This document shows, in pieces, positions 23,214 through 35,046 of a stretch of 64,000 nt of DNA (within the stretch, counting starts at the first letter, position 1; every line of letters begins with the position of its first letter). The notes beneath the pieces were generated by a model that made no database searches, was not told the DNA's origin, and saw only the letters and a list, made by a program, of their open reading frames with translations. The stretch comes from Bolinopsis microptera. Lineage: Eukaryota > Ctenophora > Tentaculata > Lobata > Bolinopsidae. The stretch lies in NCBI RefSeq assembly GCF_026151205.1, contig NC_087084.1:7799394-7863393 (forward strand), read 5' to 3'. Made by a program: the position numbers and the translations under genes.

Positions 23214-23781
23214 TTGAAGGGTCTACTGTTAATATTGCAAAAGTTATTGAAAACAAACTAGCTTAGTCAGAAGTTTTTGGGAAAATTTCAAATTTTGTAC
23301 GTAGTGGGGTCTACTAGACTGGGGTGGACTCTCGTGACGCGCATCTGATGGCGTGGCTTTTTCAACAGCAGTCAGTACGGCCAATATCAGAGCACGAATT
23401 ATTGTGAGTAAGACCTTAATGGTCAGCTATGAACCCCTCACTAGAATAGTAACCGTATCTAAAAACAAGGAAATGTTATTCCGTCAAAGCTCAAATTTTT
23501 TACTCTTCTCAGCTCAGTGCAGTTACTATGAATGTACTAGCTAAGTATCGTTGATCGTAGCTGCATTACACAGTAGAAGGTAACCAAGGAAGACTGCTGA
23601 TTAACGAAGCAATTTCAACGTGAACAGTTCCAAAATACATAATCATGGCGACGATAGTTCAACTTGAACCTTTATAGTTTTTACAGTCTAAGATCACAAT
23701 AAAATCACGTGAACTGCGAATCACAAAATCAAATCACTCAAATCTGATACAGTCCCGTTACAGTACGCTTTCGTGACAACC
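23214..23781. other. Left subterminal region of the 5.2-kb unit
   Basis: 3' flank of the ankyrin gene. 23303-23335 repeats the TIR motif GGGGTCTACTAGACTGGGGTGGA. No convincing AATAAA on the minus strand near the stop. No other gene. Confidence 0.4.
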
Positions 23782-26774
<2,993 letters not shown>

Positions 26775-27480
26775 TTCACCATAACTATCTGCTGTAACAG
26801 CAAAAATTAGAATTATGTCGGACATAATTCTAAAAAATTGGAACATTGTAGTTAATCAGTGTGGTGCTAACAACAGAGAGCGATTTGAACGGTAGGCAAT
26901 TTCATAAATTTCATTAACTCGATATAAGGATGATTGGAACAGGCTAAAATCTACAATGTGGCATTAATAACTGGCTATATCGCTGCATTAAACGATTAAA
27001 GTATTGCTAACTATGGATATTCTAAGTGATCTAGGCAGAGGGGAACCGGCACAGCCAGATTGCGTTGTCTTCACTTTCAGTGACTAAGTTTCACGATAGA
27101 AAAATTGACCTTATGTATTTTAAAAAAAGGATGCACAGTTCAAGCAATAAATCGATCGGCTGCTCATATGATATTTGCATTTAAAGGAGGGCCCAGTGCA
27201 GTGACCAGTAAGTCTGTTAAGGCAACATTTAGATCTGAGATGAGCTGAGTCTTGACAAAGATAAGTGAGTTTCGAGAAAGTGCACACGGATAAAGTTATC
27301 AAGTGACAATGATAAGACTAAGTTAGGGTCAAGTCAACAGAATGGCAGCTGTAACAGAAACAGTTCATTGGATAGGGGAGTAGGGGATTATGACGGAGTG
27401 AAATTTATTTAGCAGGGCAAACAAAAAACAACTGACAGCACTGAGCAAGTGAACTGGAAAATTGAGGAACGAAAATAACA

Positions 27481-27622
27481 GTGGTTGTCAGCCCTTTCCG
27501 TAGCAATCAGGATTTCCCAGGAGATCGATCAGCCTATCAGGATTTCCCACGAGAAAGGTCGACCAGATGCGCGCACTTGTGTCACGTGACGGCCACGTGA
27601 CGCTCTAATCGTTGTCACGTGG
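27481..27622. promoter_or_regulatory. CACGTG cluster upstream of the ankyrin gene
   Basis: GTCACGTGAC (27581-27590), CCACGTGAC (27593-27601) and GTCACGTGG (27614-27622) put three palindromic E-boxes in 42 bp. The first matches the CLEAR-type bHLH site. Just left is a tandem pair of TATCAGGATTTCCCA-type units (27500-27550). It sits just inside the right TIR and about 0.8 kb upstream of the ankyrin start codon. Confidence 0.5.
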
Positions 27623-27723
27623 TACAGAAGGGATGTTCTGATAACGTCGATCCCGACAAGAGGAATTTTCTCACGGTTTATCTTCAATAACTATAGCTAT
27701 TTTTATAGTAGAGAGTTGAAACG

Positions 27724-28065
27724 TTCACCAAATGTTTCCCTAGACACTAGTTCATCGTAACTGTGTCATAAAATTTTAATTTAGGGACCCAATTTTGTGC
27801 AAGACTCCGGTATCTGACGACCGGTCGCGGACGTGGTTATTGTAATGTCAACTTCTGTTGCACACTGAGCGAGCTATATTTTGAGAACAAAGATAAACTT
27901 TACACCAGGTGAAAGCTGAGACGTTTCTCTTTAAGATGATCACCTCACATTCTATGTATCTGTGACATTGAGATAGTAACGATTCAAAACGTCAAGTTGA
28001 ACAGGCTACAAAATACGCGCTGAATAAAAGTCCACCCCAGGAGTCCACCCCACGCGCGTAGGGTG
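27724..28065 (-). repeat. Right terminal inverted repeat of the 5.2-kb unit
   Basis: Inverse of 22869-23213. Its outer end CCCCACGCGCGTAGGGTG abuts TATAA. Confidence 0.9.
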
Positions 28066-28432
28066 TATAAGGATGCGAATATTTTGCTAATAATGCGAAG
28101 ATTGCATTCTCGCGTAAACAAACCAAAAAGGGGCGTGCAACGCGCGTCAAACTGTTTGGCAATTATTTTTCCAAGAATGCGCGAGTAAATCGATTTAAAA
28201 TATTACGGAGTTTTAAGTTTAGAGAGAAACTGGATCATCTGCATATCCATGATTGACGAATAAGTTATTTTACTGTTTACAAACATAACTTAGGTAATTC
28301 ACAAAAAGTTTTCTTCGAATTTGACAAAATAGATTTTTCAATATATTTCCCTGGTGGACTTCAGTGCGTGTTCTGAAGGTAGTTGACTTTAGTTCGGGTC
28401 AACTTACGGTCATATCACGTGATCGATGTCAA
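28066..28432 (+). repeat. Host repeat unit C, copy 2 (right part)
   Basis: Continues the unit begun at 22595-22868. It matches 21795-22265 except that it lacks the MITE. Confidence 0.85.
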
Positions 28433-28552
28433 GAGGGGTTATTCGGAATCAGCGTTCGAAAATACACCGATTGAAGTTGGTTTAAACAGTCGGGGGCCCT
28501 TGTAGAACAATCTCGAGGCGTCCATCTCTCAATCTTCAGGTATCCACTGATT

Positions 28553-28875
28553 TCACAGCAAAAATTTCTGGTCAATAACAGCATGAATCGTATACCTAGC
28601 TCTGGGTGAATATATTCGGGGCGACGTAAAACGTGCCGTCTGCAATCCAGTTGCTACCATGCCAGCGTAGCAAGGTTCCGGGCTGTAGAGAAGGCAACGA
28701 CTCGTACATTCCGATTTGTCTTCCCGCCGAAGATAACAAAGGGCTCGTCCCGTCTCGTGGAGGTGCATGTAGAAGGAAGGAGGAATTCTTCTGAGGTCTT
28801 CGCTTCAGAGTGCTGTGCAGATCCGGACGCCTTGGCTCTACTGCCTTGGGCTGTTCAGCAGCTTTCCGCTTCAGT
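28553..28875 (-). pseudogene. MULE-type transposase fragment
   Basis: Minus-strand frame: GTLLRWHGSNWIADGTFYVAP then NIFTQ, a frameshift, and RYTIHAVIDQKFLL. The WxADGTFxxxPxxFxQ-YTIHA pattern is the start of the MULE transposase catalytic domain found downstream of FLYWCH fingers; the Asp of DGTF is the first catalytic Asp. Upstream coding is basic and proline-rich (KRKAAEQPKAVEPRRPD). The fragment is short and broken. Confidence 0.75.
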
Positions 28876-29574
28876 GCATGCTCGGCTCACATCCTTGGAT
28901 ACGAGAACCAGCCCCTTTTGGACCTGGCTCACGTCCGTTATGTAAACACATGCCGAGAGCTCAAACACTTCTCAAACACAACTACTTACTAAACTGTCAT
29001 GTGAATAATATGGATCACATCACAAATGATACGTCACTGATTGGGCCATGTCATGTGATACCTAGCTGTGGGAGGCCGGAATGAGAGGTTCCTAGTTGTC
29101 GGTCACCGCTAAGTTCTAACACTAAAGTTCGCTAGGTAGATTCGCTACTGTCCAATTGTTTAAATTTGGTTGTTTCTAGCGGAGTAAAGTCTAAGTCATA
29201 GGTACCGCACTCTAGTTCGGAAAATGATGTTTTGTTAAACAAATCGAAGCGGTTACTGTTAGGTAGGTAGTCGTACTCGTACACAGTTATAATTAACAAG
29301 TTAACATCAACTAAAGTTTAATTGGTAAATATAAACACACTTTAACTTTGAGCGTGTGTTTTAGACCTCATTATAACCGGCATTAGTGCAATAATTCGTA
29401 CTGTGGTTTGATATTTGAAACGGGATGAAGTTTAGATTTTTAACTGCTAACACTATAAAAGTAATCTTTCGCACTATAACACTGACTACAGTATGTGTCG
29501 CACTACAATCCAGGTAGCGTACTCTATTATATTCAGTGCGACACAATATCCTATCTTATTTCCAAGTTCAGGTC
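28876..29574. other. Non-coding; short GTGCGACAC relic
   Basis: 29480-29560 shares GTGTCGCACTACAATCCAGGTAGCGTACTC-type sequence with the array at 54318-54535. Otherwise nothing recognised. Confidence 0.4.
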
Positions 29575-29805
29575 AGATCCTATCCTTCTTTTGGATCATA
29601 AACTCATCAAGTGATTCGTCAGGCCGGTTCACGTTACTTATTTCGAAGTGATCTTGTGGACGCGATTCGTCGGTCACGTTATGTATTTCGATCCACTGAT
29701 CATAATTCCTTCGGGTCAGTTCAATCCACGTATACAGTATGTGATCCACTGCAGAGTCGTAAGCAGCATATGATCCTAATTCCTATCACAAATGAAGTTA
29801 TGTAA
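29575..29805 (+). repeat. Dispersed repeat, inverse of 63780-64000
   Basis: Contains AAGTGATTCGTC, GTTCACGTTACTTATTTCGAA, GATCCACTGATCATAATTCC, CTTCGGGTCAGTTCA and CATATGATCCTAATTCCTAT. All are found in reverse complement and the same relative order at the right edge of the window. Confidence 0.8.
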
Positions 29806-30065
29806 AATATAAGGTGGCAAAGATTTTTCTAAGAAAGCGTAGCTAGATTTAACTCTCCCGCAAATAAATTATAAGGCGGCAAATATTATGCTAAGAAAGC
29901 GTAGATTTAACTCTCCCGCAAAAAAATTATAAGGTGGCGAATATTTTTCTAAGAAAGCGTAGATTTAACTCTCGCGCAAATAAATTATAAGGTGGCGAAT
30001 ATTTTGCTAAGAAAGCGTAGATTTAACTCTCGCGCAAATAAATTATAAGGAGGCGAATATTTTGC
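29806..30065. repeat. 58-bp tandem repeat, about 4.5 units
   Basis: The unit starts TAAGGTGGCGAATATTTTTC, continues CTAAGAAAGCGTAGATTTAAC and ends TCTCGCGCAAATAAATTA. The last unit runs into the host repeat C sequence with GCGTGCAGCGCGCGTC. No spacers, so not a CRISPR array. Confidence 0.9.
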
Positions 30066-30556
30066 TAAGAATGCGAAGATTTCATTCTCGCGTAAACAAA
30101 CTAAAAAGGAGCGTGCAGCGCGCGTCAGACCGTTTGGCAAATATTTTGCTAAGAATGCGCATTTTCCTAACGTAAAATTCGCCTCCTTATAAAATATTTG
30201 CATCATCACGCGCAGCTTGGCAAATACATCATAACACGGCGCATATTTTGCTAAGATGGCAAATATTTCGTTAGCGCGGCAATTATTTGCGTAACATGGC
30301 AATGTTGCAACCCGGGAGGGGGCTTATATAGTCCTGTCACTATATAGAGCGATACTGATGACAATAAGTGTTACAAATTACAATACGTCTTGATAAATTT
30401 ATAGTTACATCATAGGTTTTAAACTAATTACAACACTATAAATCTATTACATTTATTGAGAAAATTATGTTCAGTATTACACTAATTGCATACGTTGCTC
30501 TTTTCTTACTCTTTTATCTTAGTGCTTATCTCTGTTGATTGTAACGTGCAGCTACA
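30066..30556. repeat. Host repeat C remnants and 5' flank of the ORF1 element
   Basis: 30066-30310 keeps TTTGCTAAGAATGCG-type words in both orientations. 30410-30475 (ACAACACTATAAATCTATTACATTTATTGAG) recurs at 39570-39645. Confidence 0.6.
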
Positions 30557-30586
30557 GTGGTTTGTGTATCACCGTGTTACACGACC

Positions 30587-31468
30587 ATGACCATCCCGCC
30601 CAGCGAGTATGGTGAAAAGGAGATCAACATGTTAAGGGGTGACTCAGTTGAACTTCTCAGCAAGGCTATGTACGAGATGGAGATCACAGCAATGAAGCAA
30701 CTATCCCCTTCGTGCGTGAAGAAGATGAACAAGAACACTGCGTGTGACTTGTTGCACGATGCATTAAGATATTTGGAGGAGTTCACTGGTGTCGTATCCA
30801 CGGACTACAAGATGGCCTCAAACTCAGTTAAACATCTTATGTTCGAGACACAGGAGACCATCATTAAGCTGCAGTCAGAACTACTAGCCTGCAAAAATGA
30901 ACAGTTGGAATCGTTGCAGACGTCAGTTAAATCGTCAGTCGGAGAGTCTGTCAAGGCTGAATTCCAATCCTTCAGCTCGGTATTACAGGCGAATTGTCCA
31001 GAATCTCAGAAGCCTGTCAGTTCTGAAATGATCAAGAAAGCTGTGAAAACTGTGGTACAGGAGGAAGACCGAAACAAAAATCTGATGATTTTTGGTTTAT
31101 CGGAGCAGGACAATGAGGAGCTCAGCACCGTGGTCAGTGAAGTGTTCTCAGCAATCGGAGAGAAACCCAGAATCGAAGCTAGTAGAGTCGGAAAGCTCAA
31201 ACCTGGCAAGGCTGTGAGACCAGTTAAAGTGACTGCGGCAAGTGCAACAATTGTTAATCAGATTCTCGCTAAATCGAGAAACCTGCGAGCAACGGAAAAG
31301 TTTAAAACTGTTTTTATCAGCCCAGATCGATCTCCAGAACAGAGAGCCAAGCAAAGAGAACTCGTCAGGGACATGAAAAAACTGGTAACTGAGCAGCCTG
31401 ATAAGCTACACTTTATCAGAAACGGTACTATAAAGAGTACTGATAAGACTAATAAGACTGCAGAATGA
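30587..31468 (+). CDS. LINE ORF1-type nucleic-acid-binding protein (293 aa)
   Basis: Intact ORF from MTIPPSEYGEKEINML. The N-terminal half is helical and probably coiled coil (residues about 75-130, ETQETIIKLQSELLACKNEQ). The C-terminal half has the RRM-like ORF1 pattern: KNLMIFGLSEQ, VFSAIGEKPRIEASRVGK, GKAVRPVKVTAAS, LRATEKFKTVFISPDRSPEQ and LHFIRNGTIKS. Such proteins bind element RNA in LINE ribonucleoproteins. No endonuclease/RT ORF follows: 31469-31850 is non-coding. So this is an ORF1-only element or one whose ORF2 was lost. The upstream ACATTTATTGAG block and the downstream GTAACGCGATGGAAG block are brought together at 39565-39760. Confidence 0.8.
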   Translation: MTIPPSEYGEKEINMLRGDSVELLSKAMYEMEITAMKQLSPSCVKKMNKNTACDLLHDALRYLEEFTGVVSTDYKMASNSVKHLMFETQETIIKLQSELLACKNEQLESLQTSVKSSVGESVKAEFQSFSSVLQANCPESQKPVSSEMIKKAVKTVVQEEDRNKNLMIFGLSEQDNEELSTVVSEVFSAIGEKPRIEASRVGKLKPGKAVRPVKVTAASATIVNQILAKSRNLRATEKFKTVFISPDRSPEQRAKQRELVRDMKKLVTEQPDKLHFIRNGTIKSTDKTNKTAE

Positions 31469-31799
31469 GCTTGTGTGTTTTTAATAATTGATTATTATTA
31501 GTGTATTCAAGTTTTTGTTGTGTGGAGGATGTTTTAACTCACTCTTGTGTGCCCAGTCTTGCACTGTCAGTATTTCTCGACACTTTGAGCACACAAAACT
31601 GTCAGTTTTCGCGACAATTGTCAGATTTCGTTTTCAGTTCTGTCAATTTCAAGCGCTACTAGCTCTACTACTAGTAGTCTACTTCAGCTCACATTAAAGG
31701 GAGTTTTCGTCGTGCGTGTAGCGCCCTTCAAGTTTAACTTGGACGGATAGGATTTATAAAACTTCTGATTATAATATTTATACTATATTGTATTTTGTA

Positions 31800-31990
31800 T
31801 CTATGTATTTTAGTAAATGGTCATTAGAACCACCGGCACCGTCCGGGCCCAAACAAACAATGTAATGTAACGCGATGGAAGTTCTTTAAGCGGGCAATTC
31901 CAGTCCAAACCCTGGATACATGATAATATGATAAAAGATTCGTTTTCACTTGTTTGCATGAAAAGCATTAATACATTCTTACCCTGTTAT
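31800..31990 (+). repeat. 3' flank of the ORF1 element
   Basis: GTAACGCGATGGAAGTTCTTTAAGCGGGCA and TTTGCATGAAAAGCATTAAT recur at 39651-39760. Confidence 0.75.
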
Positions 31991-32569
31991 TCATGGTAAA
32001 TAGATTGAAATATGGTTTTCATTTGTATATTTGTAGGTGCAGAATTCAAAGAACCAAAAAAATATTTTAGGATAATAATGAACAGGGAAGCATAAAACGT
32101 GGAGAAAAGTGGTTTCCAGAAAAACTGTGAAAAAATTGTTACTTAGAAAATTTTCGGTCCGAGTCATTCTCGATACGTACCTCCCGTATCGAGAGCTCCT
32201 GCTTCATGATTCCGAGCTCGTGTTGTAAAGGGGAGGCCTGCCTTCCGAGATCGCATTATACCTTCCTCGATCGCATTGCCTTCCTCGAGTCCAAAACCTA
32301 TGTAGTATAGAGGAGAACCGAACCTTAACTCTAGTAGACTAGTAATGCTCTTTATCACATTTTCTTATTATGATCCAGTTTTAGCCCCGAGTTAACTATT
32401 GTGCAGACAGCAGATTACTGTCTAGTAAAAACGATCCAGTGATAGAATATGCCTGCATGCTAAAAAGTTGTTCTCATGACAAAAAGGGAACAACTGTGTC
32501 TCACACGTGCAATCGCGGGGAGGCCGACTTAGGGGACCCCCGATTATCACCAATTAATGACGTAAACTG
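31991..32569. other. Non-coding, nothing recognised
   Basis: No ORF with domain or splice evidence. A locally GC-richer patch at 32160-32310 has CTCGATCGCATT-type short repeats. Confidence 0.35.
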
Positions 32570-34632
32570 GAATTAAACTGGAATTAAACTGGAATTAAAC
32601 TTAAATAGTCAGAGGGAACACTAACGAACCCGTCGTGACAATACATCAATGAAATAAATAACATAATTATAAAAAAATCATAAATAAGACCCAAAACACG
32701 TAAAAAAATTAACTTCAAGACAATCTGTACGAAAAGGAAACAAGATCAAATATAATAATTTAACCGGATTAAAGTGGGTAATGCACCGATAAGGTAATAA
32801 ATTATGCAGGAGAGGTTCATAAAATTCACAAAGTTACTCCAAAAGTCGAAAATACACTATCAAGAAAGATTACACACAAACTCAAAGACGGGCGTAAGTT
32901 ATGCAACTGTAACTCCGAATGAAAACAGTTCGAACACTCATTAAAGGGACACTGGGGTAGTTAGAATGTCCTTAAGACAGTGACTCGGAATCATTACCGG
33001 ATGTGTTAGATCAAGTGGAAGACGATGTTGGTGTCTTTTTCGGATTTCTGATGCGATGACAGCTGCTGAGAAACTTGCCCAGTTCTTCTATGTGGGCTGA
33101 ATTCATCATGTCTTTGTAGTTCCTGAGAAGTAAAAGCCCTTTGAGGTCATCTGAGAGAGAAGATCGTACTGAGTGGTACATGGGGCACTCAGTAAGGCAG
33201 TGTTCCTCGTCTTCAATAATCGTGCCTTCAAAGAAGGGAAGGTATTCGAAGCCGAGAACGTGATCCCTATCGCAGCAGAATCTGCATGCTCTTGGCCAGA
33301 CTCCGGCCTCCTTCGTGTAACGCCCTCGTTCTATCATCAGGTCGTGGCTGCTGGAGCGGATTTTAGCTGTATTCGTTCGGAATTGCCTGCTCTTCAGATT
33401 GAGGTACTGCTCTTCTCCAAATTCCTCCTTGATTTGGTTGTAGAACTGCATCTTGGTTTGCGATCCCAGGTCCACCCTCCAGTCACTGATAAAGACATCC
33501 CTCATGGTGCCATGAGCTGCTTCTGTTTCATAATGAGCCACAGAGCTAAGTTTCTCGTACCAGGAGAGGTTAAGATTTTTCTGTTCCTGAAACGCTTGAG
33601 ATACTAAAAAATTGACACTGTTCATCTCAGAAGAAGCTCTGGAAAGTCTTCCAAAGTATCTGAGGCATTGTGGCAGAACTGAGAGGGCCCAGGGCATCCT
33701 TCCTGTATCCCCGTAACAGAAGTTGTTGTTAGTTTTCTTGTGCACACCCAGTACCCATTTCAGCATTTTGAGGTGTGTTGTCTCAAGACTGTCTTTTGCT
33801 GCAACTTTTGATAGGTTGTGTCTTTGGCTGGGTTCACGCGCCATTTCTTTCATGAGGTGAGTCGAGGGTAGCCATATCTGACAGGCGTAAGTTGCTACCG
33901 GTTTCACCAGACAGTCAATTAGCTTTAGCATGGTTTTGGTGGTCAGAGCTCTGGTGTCTACCATGCGTTTTATCGAAAAGAATGCTCGAAGCGCCTTCTT
34001 CCTCAGTTCGTTCATGGCGCATTTAAAAGATCCATTGAGGCTGAGCTGGATACCTAGATAGCAGTAGGACCTTGTTGGAGAGATGTCGAGCTGTCCAAGC
34101 TTGAACCCGTACGAGCAGTTTAGCACCCGCGAGCTTGAGTTGAAGACCATTATTTTAGTCTTATCAATGTTGATAGATAGCTCCCATTTGCTTGCAAATT
34201 CATTTAGGCAGTCAAGCTCTTTTTGAAGGCTTTGGTGGTCGAGAGCTAAAAGGATGAAATCGTCGGCCCAGAGCAGGTGGTTGACTGGGAAGCCATTAAG
34301 TTCAGGGACAGAGAGATCCTCTAGGGCTGCTAGATAGATGGAGAGGTCGTAGATGTATATTTTAAACAATTCAGGAGACATTGGATGCCCTTGCTCTGTT
34401 CCAATGGTGACATCAATGGTCTCCGATAGTTTTTGGATCAGTTTGATGCGGGTCACCGAGTTGCTGTACATGTTCTTAAGGCAAGCGAAGAAGTTCCCTC
34501 CGATACCAAAGTGATTGAGTTTATACATGAGTGCTTCTCTGCACACCGTATCGAACGCTTTCCGGTAGTCAACAAAACAAGCAAACACTCTCTTTTTGAG
34601 CTTTTTCGTGTATTTCTCAATGATTGTGGTAA
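32570..34632 (-). mobile_element. LINE B: 5'-truncated LINE, related subfamily
   Basis: The 3' end at about 32570-32602 is three tandem TTTAATTCCAG units, then a 3' UTR and an open ORF2 C-terminal half. The 5' end is cut inside the RT at TIIEKYTKKLKKRVF. TGACG flanks both sides (about 32558 and 34636), a possible short target duplication. It lies in the same orientation as LINE C and ends about 16 bp from that element's tail. Confidence 0.85.
33011..34588 (-). CDS. LINE B ORF2 fragment: reverse transcriptase and C-terminal zinc region (525 aa open)
   Basis: Open from inside the RT to a natural stop. It starts at FACFVDYRKAFDTV (first catalytic Asp), then GTEQGHPMSPELFKIYI and HLLWADDFILLALD (catalytic DD pair with W in place of the usual Y/F). 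The thumb/connection part follows (GSFKCAMNELRKKALRAFFS, CYGDTGRMPWALSVLPQC). A Cys-His motif closes it (CRFCC...H...C; EHCLTECPMYHSVRSS). The endonuclease and the RT N-terminus are missing, so it cannot be autonomous. It is clearly diverged from LINE C in protein sequence but collinear with it. Confidence 0.9.
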   Translation of the reverse strand: MFACFVDYRKAFDTVCREALMYKLNHFGIGGNFFACLKNMYSNSVTRIKLIQKLSETIDVTIGTEQGHPMSPELFKIYIYDLSIYLAALEDLSVPELNGFPVNHLLWADDFILLALDHQSLQKELDCLNEFASKWELSINIDKTKIMVFNSSSRVLNCSYGFKLGQLDISPTRSYCYLGIQLSLNGSFKCAMNELRKKALRAFFSIKRMVDTRALTTKTMLKLIDCLVKPVATYACQIWLPSTHLMKEMAREPSQRHNLSKVAAKDSLETTHLKMLKWVLGVHKKTNNNFCYGDTGRMPWALSVLPQCLRYFGRLSRASSEMNSVNFLVSQAFQEQKNLNLSWYEKLSSVAHYETEAAHGTMRDVFISDWRVDLGSQTKMQFYNQIKEEFGEEQYLNLKSRQFRTNTAKIRSSSHDLMIERGRYTKEAGVWPRACRFCCDRDHVLGFEYLPFFEGTIIEDEEHCLTECPMYHSVRSSLSDDLKGLLLLRNYKDMMNSAHIEELGKFLSSCHRIRNPKKTPTSSST

Positions 34633-35046
34633 TTGACGTATAATTAGTGATAAACTGGAATTAAACTGGAATTAAACTGGAATTAAACTTGAAATTACCA
34701 AGGAGAACACTAACGGACTCGTTTTGGCTATACATCAATTCATAAATAAGTTCATATATAAAACAAAAGCCGAATAAAAGTATGAAAATAAAATCTTAAA
34801 ATTTAACCGCGTTACAATATCACGAAGTGGAAATAAAATCAAATATAATAATTTAAATGCTAATAGAAATTCTGGATGTGTGCATAAAAGCAAGTCCAAG
34901 GAGATATGTTAAACTACATAAGGTGATGGGACGTTGAAGGAGATGAGTAGGGGACGTGAAGCGAGGATTAGGACTTAATCATAGGATTTCGAAGGTTTGA
35001 AGAGTCTGTTAGGTGGTGATTGCTAGGACTTCATAGGAGGTGATAA

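Noticed and set aside
26989..27090. Small plus-strand frame MDILSDLGRGEPAQPDCVVF
   Set aside because: Only about 24 codons, no splice or promoter support, lies upstream of the minus-strand ankyrin gene; probably chance.
29806..30065. Possible CRISPR-like array
   Set aside because: The 58-bp units are directly joined with no spacers and grade into a dispersed repeat in a eukaryotic context.
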